Source: a virus
Strand: one strand, 5' to 3'
DNA length: 57,089 bases
IMG/VR virus record: IMGVR_UViG_3300025087_001783
Span: 1-57,089 of that record
A model generated the notes under the pieces. That model searched no databases. It was given only the letters and a program-made list of their open reading frames with translations, and was not told the origin of the DNA. A program made the position numbers and the translations under genes. Of the stretch, positions 49,202-57,089 are shown piece by piece (the stretch's first letter is position 1; each line of letters opens with the position of its first letter).

Positions 49202-52200
49202 TGGAAGAAGTTGGTGTACAAGCTGTAATGAACACTGGCAGGTTCGATGCCGGTGTGAAATCGTACATTGCAGGTTTGGAAAATATGCGTATGCGAACAT
49301 TAGCGTTCGCAGTTACGGTTGGTAACCTCGCATCCAGAGCAATAGAAACGCTTGTACAAAAGCTGTATTCGTTCCTGCGTGGTGCTGCCGATGTTGCAGC
49401 ACGTGCGCAGTCATTGAGTTATGTGTTACAGATTGTTGGGCAGCGAGCAGGTTATACTGTAGAACAATTGGATGGGTATGTAGAGGCCTTACGTCAGACT
49501 GGTATTCAGACTGACGAGGCCTCTTCAGCCATCGTTCAGTTTATCAAAAATCAGCTGGATCTGACGCAAGTTACAAAGCTGGCGCGTGTTGCGCAAGATG
49601 CTGCTGTTATTGGTAATGTAAACTCCTCAGAGGCATTCAACAGAATTATTTATGGTATGACAACATACCAGACTGAGATCTTGCGTGGTATTGGCATACA
49701 GATACGCATGGATGATGCCATGAAAAAGTATGCTGAGACTATCGATAAGACAGCAAGTTCGTTGACAAACGCAGAGCGCACGCAAGCAATTATGAACGCC
49801 ATCCTCGAAGAGGGTGAGAAGATTGCTGGCTCTTATGAAGCAGCCATGCAAACGCCAGGAAAACAACTCAGCTCTTTGTCACGTGATATCTATGAGTTGA
49901 CGCGCGTTGCTGGCGAGCCGTTCTTGGTTGCGTTTGCTAACATTGTTGGTATTATGCGTGAAGTTGCTCAGGCAATGCGTAAGTTGTTAGAAGAGGGCGG
50001 TGCTTTGCATGGAGTGATGGTTGCGTTGGGTGGCGCGCTTGCCGCACTAACAGGAATATTGCGCGACAATGTTTCAGCTTGGTTGAAGGTTGTAACAGGT
50101 GCAGCCGATTTTTCATCAATCGTATCTAGTGCATTTGATACGGTTGCTGGCGGTATGAGCAGGGCTGCTAGGAATGTTGGCAAAACGCTTGATGGTACAT
50201 CTCAAGATTTTGATGAGATGGCAAGGCGCATGACAGAAGCTGGCGCGGCTGTTGCCAGGAGCGTTGAAGAAACCCACAAGACCACTGCTGAAGAGTTTAT
50301 TGATATGGCTGCAGACGCTGCAGATTGGGGTGCTAACATTGTCATTAGCTTGGCAAACGGCATTATAGCAGGTGCCACAGCTGTTATCAATGCCATGGCT
50401 TACATCTACCAGATTATTGCCAGCCTGTTGATGCCAGGTTCTCCTCCTAAACTACTGCCTGATATTGATAAATGGGGTGCTGCAGCGATAACTGTATACA
50501 TGGAAGGTTGGCGTAATGCCGACTTCTCTGTGTTCAAGGATATTTCCAATATCGTCAGCAGCTTTTTGCGGTCGTTGGGTGATAATGATATTGCAGAAAA
50601 GGATGTTATTCCAACGATCCTTGGCTCACGCGCTGCAATTATGGATACCATCAATTTAGTCAGGGCAACTGGCAAAGTCACTGATGACATGCTGTCCAAT
50701 TTGATGAGCAAACTTGGGCCAGTGTCTGACGAGTTTAGTGCCTTTATCAAGAATACATTGATGCAAGAGGCAGCATCTAAGAGACTGGCTGACGCTCAAA
50801 AACGCTTGAATGACGTCACGATGTTCTATGATGATGTATTACGAGAGCTGAACGCACAGCTTGCAGATGCATCTGATACCTATGATGAGAACAAGCGTTT
50901 GGTGGAAATTGAAGAGGCTATGGCATCGGGTTTGCTGACGCAAAGCGAGATGGCAGACCTGTCAAATGAGCGACGTAAGATTCTGCTGCGCCAGCAAATA
51001 CGAGATGTTGAGGCGCTGAAGGATACAGCAGTTGCTGCTGAGGAGGAGAAGGTTGAAGCTGCTGCCGATGAAGTAAACGCGATAGCAATGCAAATTGCTG
51101 CACAAAAAGAGCTGATTAATGTTCAGATAGAGCAAAACGAGCTGATTAAGCAGCAGATTGCATTGATGGAGCGTTTGGCAGAATCCGCAAAGCGTGGAGG
51201 TGGAGGAGGTGGAGGAGGTGGTCAAGAACTGCCTATACCTGCTGGTGGAGGTGGCGGTGGTGATCTGAGTATTACTGATGCCATGTCAGATGCTATCAAA
51301 AAAGCTGAGCGCAGGATCCGTATCAGGTTGATGCTGATGTGGAAAAACATTGCCAGCAGTTTCAGAGAGAGCACTGCCCCGCTTACAGAGGCTTGGAACA
51401 ATATACAGGAAAAGTTCTCTGTTATATTTGATCCTATCAAAGAAATTGCCATTAATGCATTTAACGCTATTGGAAATGCACTGTCGTATGTTTGGACACA
51501 GTATATTATGCCAATTGTTAATGGCATTATTGATCTTTTCCAATGGCAGTTACCAGAGGCAACATCTGTATGGCAAGATGTGCTGGCAAATACTTTTGCG
51601 CCAGCCATTGAAAAGATTTGGTTGGCCATACAAGAAAATCTTATGCCTATATTGGCAGAGTTGAAGGCATGGCTGGATACCAATCTGCCGATTGCTATTG
51701 AAGTTGCTAGTGCATATTGGAAAGAAGTATTGTGGCCAGCAATCAGCGAGTTGATGACGTACATATACGAAACGGTGGTGCCGTTATTAGCAGATCTGGT
51801 TGTTTGGTTGATAGAGCAGATTCCAGTTGCGTTGCAAACAGCCAGTGATTACTGGACAGACGTATTGCAACCAGCACTAGAAGCTGTGTGGGATTTCATG
51901 TCCACAAAAGTCATCCCGACTGTTGCTGATATTGTCAATTGGTTGGCAGTAAATGTTCCTGCTGCAATTAGCACATCCAGTGATTTTTGGACTGGAACGT
52001 TGCAACCTGCTATGCAAAGCGTTTGGGATTTTATTGATACATATTTGCTGCCAATATTTAGTGTGGTTATCGATATTGTTGAGATAACTCTTGGTATTGC
52101 ACTTGAAAATTGTGCAGTATCGTGGGGTATTGTAGTTGCTGCCATGATTGGTGTGCGCAACTACATTCAAGAAGATCTTGGTCCGAAAATTGAATGGCTT

Positions 52201-52713
52201 ACAGATAACGTGCTAACACCGTTATTTGAATTTGTCAGGGATGATCTTGGTCCGAAAATACAGTGGTTGAAGAACAGCGTGTTTGTACCTCTTGGCACTG
52301 CATTGGAGGGTGGCGTAAAGCGCGCGTTGAAGTGGGTGTATGACATGCTAGTGAACCTTAAGGAATTGCTAGGTAATTTTGAATTACCACCTTGGTTGCA
52401 ACCAGGCAGTCCTACACCATTTGAGAATGGGTTGGTAGGAATTGGCCATGCACTGAAGACGCTGTATGACAAGGATTTGCCAAGGTTCAGCGGTGTTTTG
52501 GAACACAAGTTTGCAAACCAAGATATGAGTGCTATGCTTGGTATGGTACGAGGATCAATGCGATCTGCGTCAACGGCTGTTAACAATGTGTATAACAACA
52601 CTACTGTGCAACGCAATATTACTATGGATATTGATCCACATTATCAAAACAGTCAATCTCCTGCTGACATACGCATGGATGTCAGTGCAGCGTTGTTTGC
52701 AATGAGGATATAA
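49198..52713 (+). CDS. Tape measure protein
   Basis: An 1171-aa protein with ATGA overlap to the chaperone frame. Long helical stretches, a hydrophobic central region (about 375-425), a coiled-coil part (about 535-660), a Gly-run linker (about 663-685) and then tandem repeats of about 43 residues (about 810-945), each with a W-plus-P pattern such as YWKEVLWPAI, YWTDVLQPAL and FWTGTLQPAM, plus two DLGPKIxWL copies. Tape measure proteins set tail length and are injected with DNA. By the usual rule of thumb this length would mean a tail roughly 170 nm long (inference). Confidence 0.9.
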   Translation: MMEEVGVQAVMNTGRFDAGVKSYIAGLENMRMRTLAFAVTVGNLASRAIETLVQKLYSFLRGAADVAARAQSLSYVLQIVGQRAGYTVEQLDGYVEALRQTGIQTDEASSAIVQFIKNQLDLTQVTKLARVAQDAAVIGNVNSSEAFNRIIYGMTTYQTEILRGIGIQIRMDDAMKKYAETIDKTASSLTNAERTQAIMNAILEEGEKIAGSYEAAMQTPGKQLSSLSRDIYELTRVAGEPFLVAFANIVGIMREVAQAMRKLLEEGGALHGVMVALGGALAALTGILRDNVSAWLKVVTGAADFSSIVSSAFDTVAGGMSRAARNVGKTLDGTSQDFDEMARRMTEAGAAVARSVEETHKTTAEEFIDMAADAADWGANIVISLANGIIAGATAVINAMAYIYQIIASLLMPGSPPKLLPDIDKWGAAAITVYMEGWRNADFSVFKDISNIVSSFLRSLGDNDIAEKDVIPTILGSRAAIMDTINLVRATGKVTDDMLSNLMSKLGPVSDEFSAFIKNTLMQEAASKRLADAQKRLNDVTMFYDDVLRELNAQLADASDTYDENKRLVEIEEAMASGLLTQSEMADLSNERRKILLRQQIRDVEALKDTAVAAEEEKVEAAADEVNAIAMQIAAQKELINVQIEQNELIKQQIALMERLAESAKRGGGGGGGGGQELPIPAGGGGGGDLSITDAMSDAIKKAERRIRIRLMLMWKNIASSFRESTAPLTEAWNNIQEKFSVIFDPIKEIAINAFNAIGNALSYVWTQYIMPIVNGIIDLFQWQLPEATSVWQDVLANTFAPAIEKIWLAIQENLMPILAELKAWLDTNLPIAIEVASAYWKEVLWPAISELMTYIYETVVPLLADLVVWLIEQIPVALQTASDYWTDVLQPALEAVWDFMSTKVIPTVADIVNWLAVNVPAAISTSSDFWTGTLQPAMQSVWDFIDTYLLPIFSVVIDIVEITLGIALENCAVSWGIVVAAMIGVRNYIQEDLGPKIEWLTDNVLTPLFEFVRDDLGPKIQWLKNSVFVPLGTALEGGVKRALKWVYDMLVNLKELLGNFELPPWLQPGSPTPFENGLVGIGHALKTLYDKDLPRFSGVLEHKFANQDMSAMLGMVRGSMRSASTAVNNVYNNTTVQRNITMDIDPHYQNSQSPADIRMDVSAALFAMRI

Positions 52714-52717
52714 GCTC

Positions 52718-53653
52718 ATGCATCGATCACAGCAAATAGAGTTCCACGACTATATATCTCCTGATGGGCGCACATATCGGTTTGATAATCGTAACGATAG
52801 ATTTGTGTATGCGTTTGAGGGTGATGGCATGCCTGACATAGACTACATCACTCAGCAAGGTCCTGGTCAGCATGGCGAGACAGTTATTGATTATCAATTG
52901 AAGCCCAGGACTATACAGTTATTGCACAGGCGCAATGGTTGTGGTAGAAGTAATTATTGGGACAACCGTGCTGACATGTTGAATTTACTACGTCCTAACA
53001 GGCAGTCCTACGGTAGTGTTAATCCAGGCAGGTTGCGCAGACGTTTGCCTGGTGGGACAGTGCGAGATATTGATGTATTTATCATGCCAACCACTCCCAA
53101 GTTCTCGGCGCGTCCTGAAGATTCCTACGATGAGTTTGGCATTTCAGAGGTGATTAGATTTTACGCACCTGATCCAACATACTATGATCCCACGCAGGTT
53201 TGTTTGGAGTGGACATTAGCATCGCAAGATCATCTAATATTTCCAATAACGTTTCCTATTATGTTTGGCACGTCTGTTATCGATGCAGATCTGGTGGTGA
53301 CGTATGCAGGGACGTGGTTGGCATATCCAACTATTGAGATCACTGGTCCAATTTCAGGTTTGGAAATAATCAATGAGACATTAGGTAAAACCTTGGCACT
53401 CAATTATGTGATCTCAGCTGGAGAAACCGTCACGATTAATTTAGCGTATGGCAACAAATCCGTCACCAGTGATATTGCTGGTAATCTTATTGGAGCATTG
53501 AAGGATGACGGTGAAGACCTGGTAGGGTTTTACTTGGCTCCGGATCCGGAGGCCAGCGGTGGCGTAAATGCATTGAATGTTGTTGGGGCAAGTGCGATTG
53601 TTGGTACTACGTCTGTTGAGATTGCGTATTATACGCGATACATAGGCATATGA
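52718..53653 (+). CDS. Distal tail protein (Dit-like)
   Basis: A 311-aa protein directly after the tape measure, the usual Dit position. The N-domain pattern (IEFHDYISPDGRTYRFD, RRRLPGGTVRDIDVFI, EVIRFYAPDPTYYDP) resembles Siphovirus tail component proteins, which form the hub ring at the tail tip. The C-terminal half is a beta-rich domain (WLAYPTIEITGP). RBS is weak. Confidence 0.7.
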   Translation: MHRSQQIEFHDYISPDGRTYRFDNRNDRFVYAFEGDGMPDIDYITQQGPGQHGETVIDYQLKPRTIQLLHRRNGCGRSNYWDNRADMLNLLRPNRQSYGSVNPGRLRRRLPGGTVRDIDVFIMPTTPKFSARPEDSYDEFGISEVIRFYAPDPTYYDPTQVCLEWTLASQDHLIFPITFPIMFGTSVIDADLVVTYAGTWLAYPTIEITGPISGLEIINETLGKTLALNYVISAGETVTINLAYGNKSVTSDIAGNLIGALKDDGEDLVGFYLAPDPEASGGVNALNVVGASAIVGTTSVEIAYYTRYIGI

Positions 53654-53668
53654 GATTGGAGGATTGTC

Positions 53669-54469
53669 ATGACTGAGAAAAGTTTTGTTTGGGGTGGAAT
53701 TTCTGTCGGGGATGCTACACTTGCACCCTATGATGATGATGAGTTTAGCGACATGTTGGCATTGCTGCTGCAATATGACAGGACTGTGCAGGGTATTGTC
53801 AAAACTGCGCATACATCGTACAGCAGCAATCTAGAGGTCACCAACCCAGCTGGTGATACAATTCGAGTTGGCACTGGTGCAGCGTTTGTCGATGGGAAAC
53901 TGTACACAAATAACGCAGCAATAGATTTTGACTTTTCTGCCTATGCAAATGGAACGTATTATGTTGCATTGCGCAAGGCTTTTGCTGCACAAACTGTCAG
54001 GGCTGTAATCGTGTCAGGTGTTACTCAAACCGATGGTTCTACGTGGGAGATTGCCATTGCTACGGTTGTGAAGGCTGGTGCAGGATCCTATACCATCACT
54101 GACACTCGCAAATACCTGCCATCTACTGCTGCACCTGTATATAAAGGTAGGCAGGGTGGGGATGCCAGTGATTGGAATGTTTATGGTACAACTGATTATG
54201 TACCAGGTAATGTGATTATTCAATCCGGATTTTGTGCCATTGATATTGCGAATGGTAATACTGATGGTCCATACGGTGTCACATTTCCAAAACCATTTTC
54301 GCAGCCTCCACACGTGTTTGCTGTTCCATCATCTTCCATAGACCCTGACACTGCTGCAGTTATGATTAGTACTGTCACAGCAACAACCGTTGTCATTATT
54401 GCAAATCGTGCTGGAAGTACTGGCGATATTACAACTGGTGTTTATTGGATGGCTATAGGACCTGAATAA
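53669..54469 (+). CDS. Baseplate/receptor-binding protein with a lectin-like C-terminus
   Basis: A 266-aa protein with RBS TGGAGG. The N-terminal part resembles phage baseplate proteins with VGTGAAFVDGKLYTNN. The C-terminal 80 residues (VIIQSGFC, VTFPKPFSQPPHVFAVPSSS, VYWMAIGPE) match the H-type lectin fold pattern found on tail fibres. It would bind host surface sugars at the tail tip. Confidence 0.65.
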   Translation: MTEKSFVWGGISVGDATLAPYDDDEFSDMLALLLQYDRTVQGIVKTAHTSYSSNLEVTNPAGDTIRVGTGAAFVDGKLYTNNAAIDFDFSAYANGTYYVALRKAFAAQTVRAVIVSGVTQTDGSTWEIAIATVVKAGAGSYTITDTRKYLPSTAAPVYKGRQGGDASDWNVYGTTDYVPGNVIIQSGFCAIDIANGNTDGPYGVTFPKPFSQPPHVFAVPSSSIDPDTAAVMISTVTATTVVIIANRAGSTGDITTGVYWMAIGPE

Positions 54470-54473
54470 TTAT

Positions 54474-56759
54474 ATGGCATACAAGGTCTATGTTGCCACA
54501 GAAGATTTGGGGGTGTACTATTCATCCGATTTTGAATTGGATGGAGGACAGCCAACATGGACTGCTGTCAACGATGGTTTGCCCACTACGGATGTGCTGC
54601 AATTTGATGTTGCGCACATGCACCCATACAGGTTGACAAAGCAATTTCTCATTTTGGAAGGCACTCGCACAATATATCGCAGGCTTGGTTTTGGACTTTG
54701 GAGTCCGATACTTACGGTTGCTGAAGCACGAGCACGTGTAGGTGTGCCGGATGGGAGCTTGCATTGGGTTGCTACAGATACAGTCATCCCTGGTGTTGTG
54801 TATGCGTTGTTTTATTATGGTATCATCTTCACAGGTGCTGGAATATACGTCCTGAAATCAACAGATTGGGGAGATAGCTGGTCCGTGCTACCTGTTGTTA
54901 CACTGGTAGATTATGGATACATACATGATGTTGGTAACATGATGGCACGTAATGGGCATGTATGGGTTGGCGGTAATGCAGGTGGTTATGCTGGGGCAGG
55001 TAGGGTGTTCTACAGTGCAAATGGGGGAGAAAGTTTTGCTAATACTACCACGCTTGGGTCGTCGGACTGGTCACCGTCTGTGTATTCTCCTGCCGACGAA
55101 CCAAATGTTTGCTATGCATATGATCGCAGTGGTATTACATATGGATTTATTAAGGTGCTAGATAGCATGGCATGGAGCTATGTACGTAGTGCTGGTTTGG
55201 GTGACGCGCCTCTAGGATCTGATAGATTGTGGATAAATCCAAATACATATCTGCGACAGCGCCAACGCTTTAGTAACTCGTTGTATTATACGCATGATGG
55301 ATGGGCATCGGAGACTATCAGTACTGTAAACTACTCTAGTGTCAGAGGATTATACACTGTCCCGCAAAATAATACTCATATTGTTGTTGGTCGGATATCA
55401 TCATCGACTGATCCATCAATTGCAGTAATGCCGGAAACAGGATTATCATTATTAGGTCGTGCGGGATCTGGCTATAGTGCATCACCATATACTGACTCCA
55501 TACCAAAACCAACAGTTTCTGGTGGTGTTAGTAATTGGGGTATACAGATCGTTTCCGGATGGCAAGATCAGGAAACTGCGAGTTGTTATGTCGCTACATC
55601 TTCGTTGGAATCTGTGGCAAGGCGTTATTATGGCAGGCTGCGAGATCAAAATGGAAATGTTGTTGCCATATTTGACAATTGGTTGGCATTGGAGTATGGT
55701 CGCACGATTGATGATGTTGATTATGCTGTTATGCAATTGGATGGAAATGATACTCGCAGAGACCTGTTTGAGCTTGATGGACAGTTTGAAATTATGTGCT
55801 CTGTGCCTGGATGTGATGTTGGTTGGTACAGGGATTTTATTGGATTATTTCGCATGCCAGAGCGTGAGACATTGCCTAACAATAGCAAATATTTTGTGGC
55901 GCATTTTGTTGGGCTGAATGATTTGCTGGCACGCACAGCTATAGCTTACAAGGGTGGTACGATTCGTGCTGAAAAGAGCGACGTTGCAGAAACTGTCATG
56001 AAAGAGTATGTTGAGGAAAACTGTGGTCCTGGTGCGACTGTTGCCAATGGTAGGGAGTATGACGGTGTACTGCCGTATTTTATAGTTGATACGGATGGTG
56101 GAGAGGGTGTATTATGGCGCGGCACGCGCGAGTTTGCTAATCTATTGGATGTATTGAAAGATATTTCCAATACACGTGGTATAGACTTTGCTGTTGAATA
56201 CACAGGGTATCCGGAGTTTACGTTCAAAACCTATGTAGATCAGTTGGGGAGTGATCGCACGAAAACAGGCCTGGATCGATCAACCGGATTGAACGCATAC
56301 GGAAATGTGCCTGTGTCGTTCTCAATACCGCTTGGCAATGTGCAAAAGATGAAATACACTAAGGATCGACGCGCGGAGATTAACGTTGTGTACGTATTGG
56401 GTAAAGGGGAGCGCTCCACCAGGCAAATTGTAGTGCGCACCAACTTGGATGCCATGGTAGACAGTCCGTGGAATCGTAGAGAATCGTCTCGCAGTGGCTC
56501 ATCGCAAGACTATACATATCAGCTTAATCAGCTTGGAGATGAGATGTTGGAGCAATGCCAAGCAGTTGAGAAGCTAGAATTTGAACCGCTTCAGCAGCCA
56601 AGTTGCTTGTATGGCAAGCACTATTTTCTTGGTGATAGGGTTGTGGCTATATATGATGATATAAGCATGGTCAAACGCCTGACTGGTGTAAAGGTTGGCA
56701 TGGCAAGCAACCGTCATACAATTTCTCTGACATTCAGCGATGTTCCGAGGTTGGTATGA
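54474..56759 (+). CDS. Tail protein: N-terminal beta-propeller plus ReqiPepy6 Gp37-like domain
   Basis: A 761-aa protein. The first about 340 residues contain Asp-box-like elements (STDWGDSW, SANGGESF, THDGWAS) of a propeller similar to that on the tail tube protein. The C-terminal about 380 residues follow the Gp37-like siphovirus pattern: RDQNGNVVAIFDNW, FELDGQFEIMC, KYFVAHFVGLNDLLARTA, FEPLQQPSCLYGKHYFLGDRV. Such proteins form the tail-tip hub. The propeller may contact host glycans during adsorption. Confidence 0.75.
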   Translation: MAYKVYVATEDLGVYYSSDFELDGGQPTWTAVNDGLPTTDVLQFDVAHMHPYRLTKQFLILEGTRTIYRRLGFGLWSPILTVAEARARVGVPDGSLHWVATDTVIPGVVYALFYYGIIFTGAGIYVLKSTDWGDSWSVLPVVTLVDYGYIHDVGNMMARNGHVWVGGNAGGYAGAGRVFYSANGGESFANTTTLGSSDWSPSVYSPADEPNVCYAYDRSGITYGFIKVLDSMAWSYVRSAGLGDAPLGSDRLWINPNTYLRQRQRFSNSLYYTHDGWASETISTVNYSSVRGLYTVPQNNTHIVVGRISSSTDPSIAVMPETGLSLLGRAGSGYSASPYTDSIPKPTVSGGVSNWGIQIVSGWQDQETASCYVATSSLESVARRYYGRLRDQNGNVVAIFDNWLALEYGRTIDDVDYAVMQLDGNDTRRDLFELDGQFEIMCSVPGCDVGWYRDFIGLFRMPERETLPNNSKYFVAHFVGLNDLLARTAIAYKGGTIRAEKSDVAETVMKEYVEENCGPGATVANGREYDGVLPYFIVDTDGGEGVLWRGTREFANLLDVLKDISNTRGIDFAVEYTGYPEFTFKTYVDQLGSDRTKTGLDRSTGLNAYGNVPVSFSIPLGNVQKMKYTKDRRAEINVVYVLGKGERSTRQIVVRTNLDAMVDSPWNRRESSRSGSSQDYTYQLNQLGDEMLEQCQAVEKLEFEPLQQPSCLYGKHYFLGDRVVAIYDDISMVKRLTGVKVGMASNRHTISLTFSDVPRLV

Positions 56760-57089
56760 GTATCGCACAACTGACAAATATTATACAGGCATTGGCAGAT
56801 CGCATACGGCAGTTGGAGCGTATTGAGGTGCGAGGATATATTGGTTCTGGCACTCATACGGAATTGACTATTAGTGGCGGTGTTATTACCATTACAGCCA
56901 TTACCAGCTATCACTCTGTAGATACAGAAAGTGATGCAGCCTCGGACGATTTGGATACCATTAGCGGTGGTATAGAGGGTATGCTGCTGTTTATTTGCGC
57001 TGAGGACGATGCTCGTACGGTAGTTGTAAAGCACGGCACAGGTAATATATTGTTAAGCGGTGCTGCAGATTTCAGCTTGGACAGCTCAT
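56756..57089 (+). CDS. Distal tail/fibre protein, 3' partial
   Basis: ATG 56756 overlaps the previous stop and the frame is open to the end of the window (111 codons seen). It begins with a short coiled coil (LTNIIQALADRIRQLERIEV), then beta-rich sequence (ELTISGGVITIT, VVVKHGTGNILLSG) as in trimeric tail fibre proteins. The C-terminus is missing. Confidence 0.65.
   Translation, partial: MSIAQLTNIIQALADRIRQLERIEVRGYIGSGTHTELTISGGVITITAITSYHSVDTESDAASDDLDTISGGIEGMLLFICAEDDARTVVVKHGTGNILLSGAADFSLDSS

Noticed and set aside
1-57089. tRNA genes
   Set aside because: No cloverleaf with a T-arm and acceptor pairing was found in the few noncoding gaps, which are all short and explained by promoters or hairpins.
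1-57089. CRISPR array or diversity-generating retroelement
   Set aside because: There are no regularly spaced direct repeats, and no reverse transcriptase or template/variable repeat pair near the tail genes.

Overview
This window is one continuous stretch of a tailed double-stranded DNA bacteriophage with a long non-contractile tail (siphovirus-like). Every supported gene is on the + strand. Genes are packed with ATGA or TTGA stop/start overlaps, there is a full set of head, tail and replication genes, and no bacterial housekeeping genes are present. The window is open at both ends: the first gene enters from the left and the last runs off the right, and terminase and portal are not in view. 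The host cannot be fixed from sequence. A Gp37-like tail protein, a DUF1360-like membrane protein, a phage sigma factor and a uracil-glycosylase/polymerase fusion (as in SPO1) weakly suggest a Gram-positive or other monoderm host.

Layout. (1) 1-6719, head module. It holds a very long minor head protein with ADP-ribosyltransferase-like domains, a 2H phosphoesterase domain and an intein; a prohead protease with an in-frame nested scaffold; and a cysteine-rich major capsid protein. (2) 6930-18149, a roughly 11 kb glycan cassette in the middle of the head genes. It contains about seven glycosyltransferase genes, five class I methyltransferase-like genes, an RmlC-like cupin, an RmlD-like reductase, several very small genes and a GIY-YIG homing endonuclease. 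(3) 18142-22061, putative connector and head genes, the first fused to a glycosyltransferase, plus two small proteins carrying the same Gly-rich tag as the minor head protein. (4) 22141-31377, UvsW-like helicase, DnaB-like helicase, primase, dCTP deaminase, an SF1 helicase with zinc fingers, and small early genes. (5) 31382-45853, a candidate thymine-hypermodification cassette (ADDT-like protein, phosphatase, P-loop kinase, 5-hmdU-kinase helical domain), UDG-DNA polymerase I fusion, SSB, SbcD nuclease, RecA, flap exonuclease, RuvC-like resolvase and a sigma factor. (6) 45885-57089, tail module: neck protein, tail tube with a BNR beta-propeller, tail chaperone pair with a frameshift, tape measure, Dit, a lectin-like baseplate protein, a beta-propeller/Gp37-like protein and a partial distal protein.

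Regulation visible in the sequence. Two nearly identical AT-rich elements (3816-3834 and 45855-45874) stand directly before the capsid and tail operons, the second just after the phage sigma gene, so they look like late promoters. A second element, CAAGTTTAGTATAAT, occurs at 6810 and 39511 with a relative at 22082. Each copy is followed by a stem-loop at the expected 5' end of the mRNA. Intrinsic-terminator-like hairpins lie at 3778, 6765 and 48282.

Most notable are the effector-laden minor head protein with its repeated tag and intein; the split hydroxymethyluracil-kinase cassette next to a UDG-polymerase fusion; the glycan cassette between capsid and connector genes; and three separate frame-disruption or frameshift sites (17025, 21832 and about 48980).
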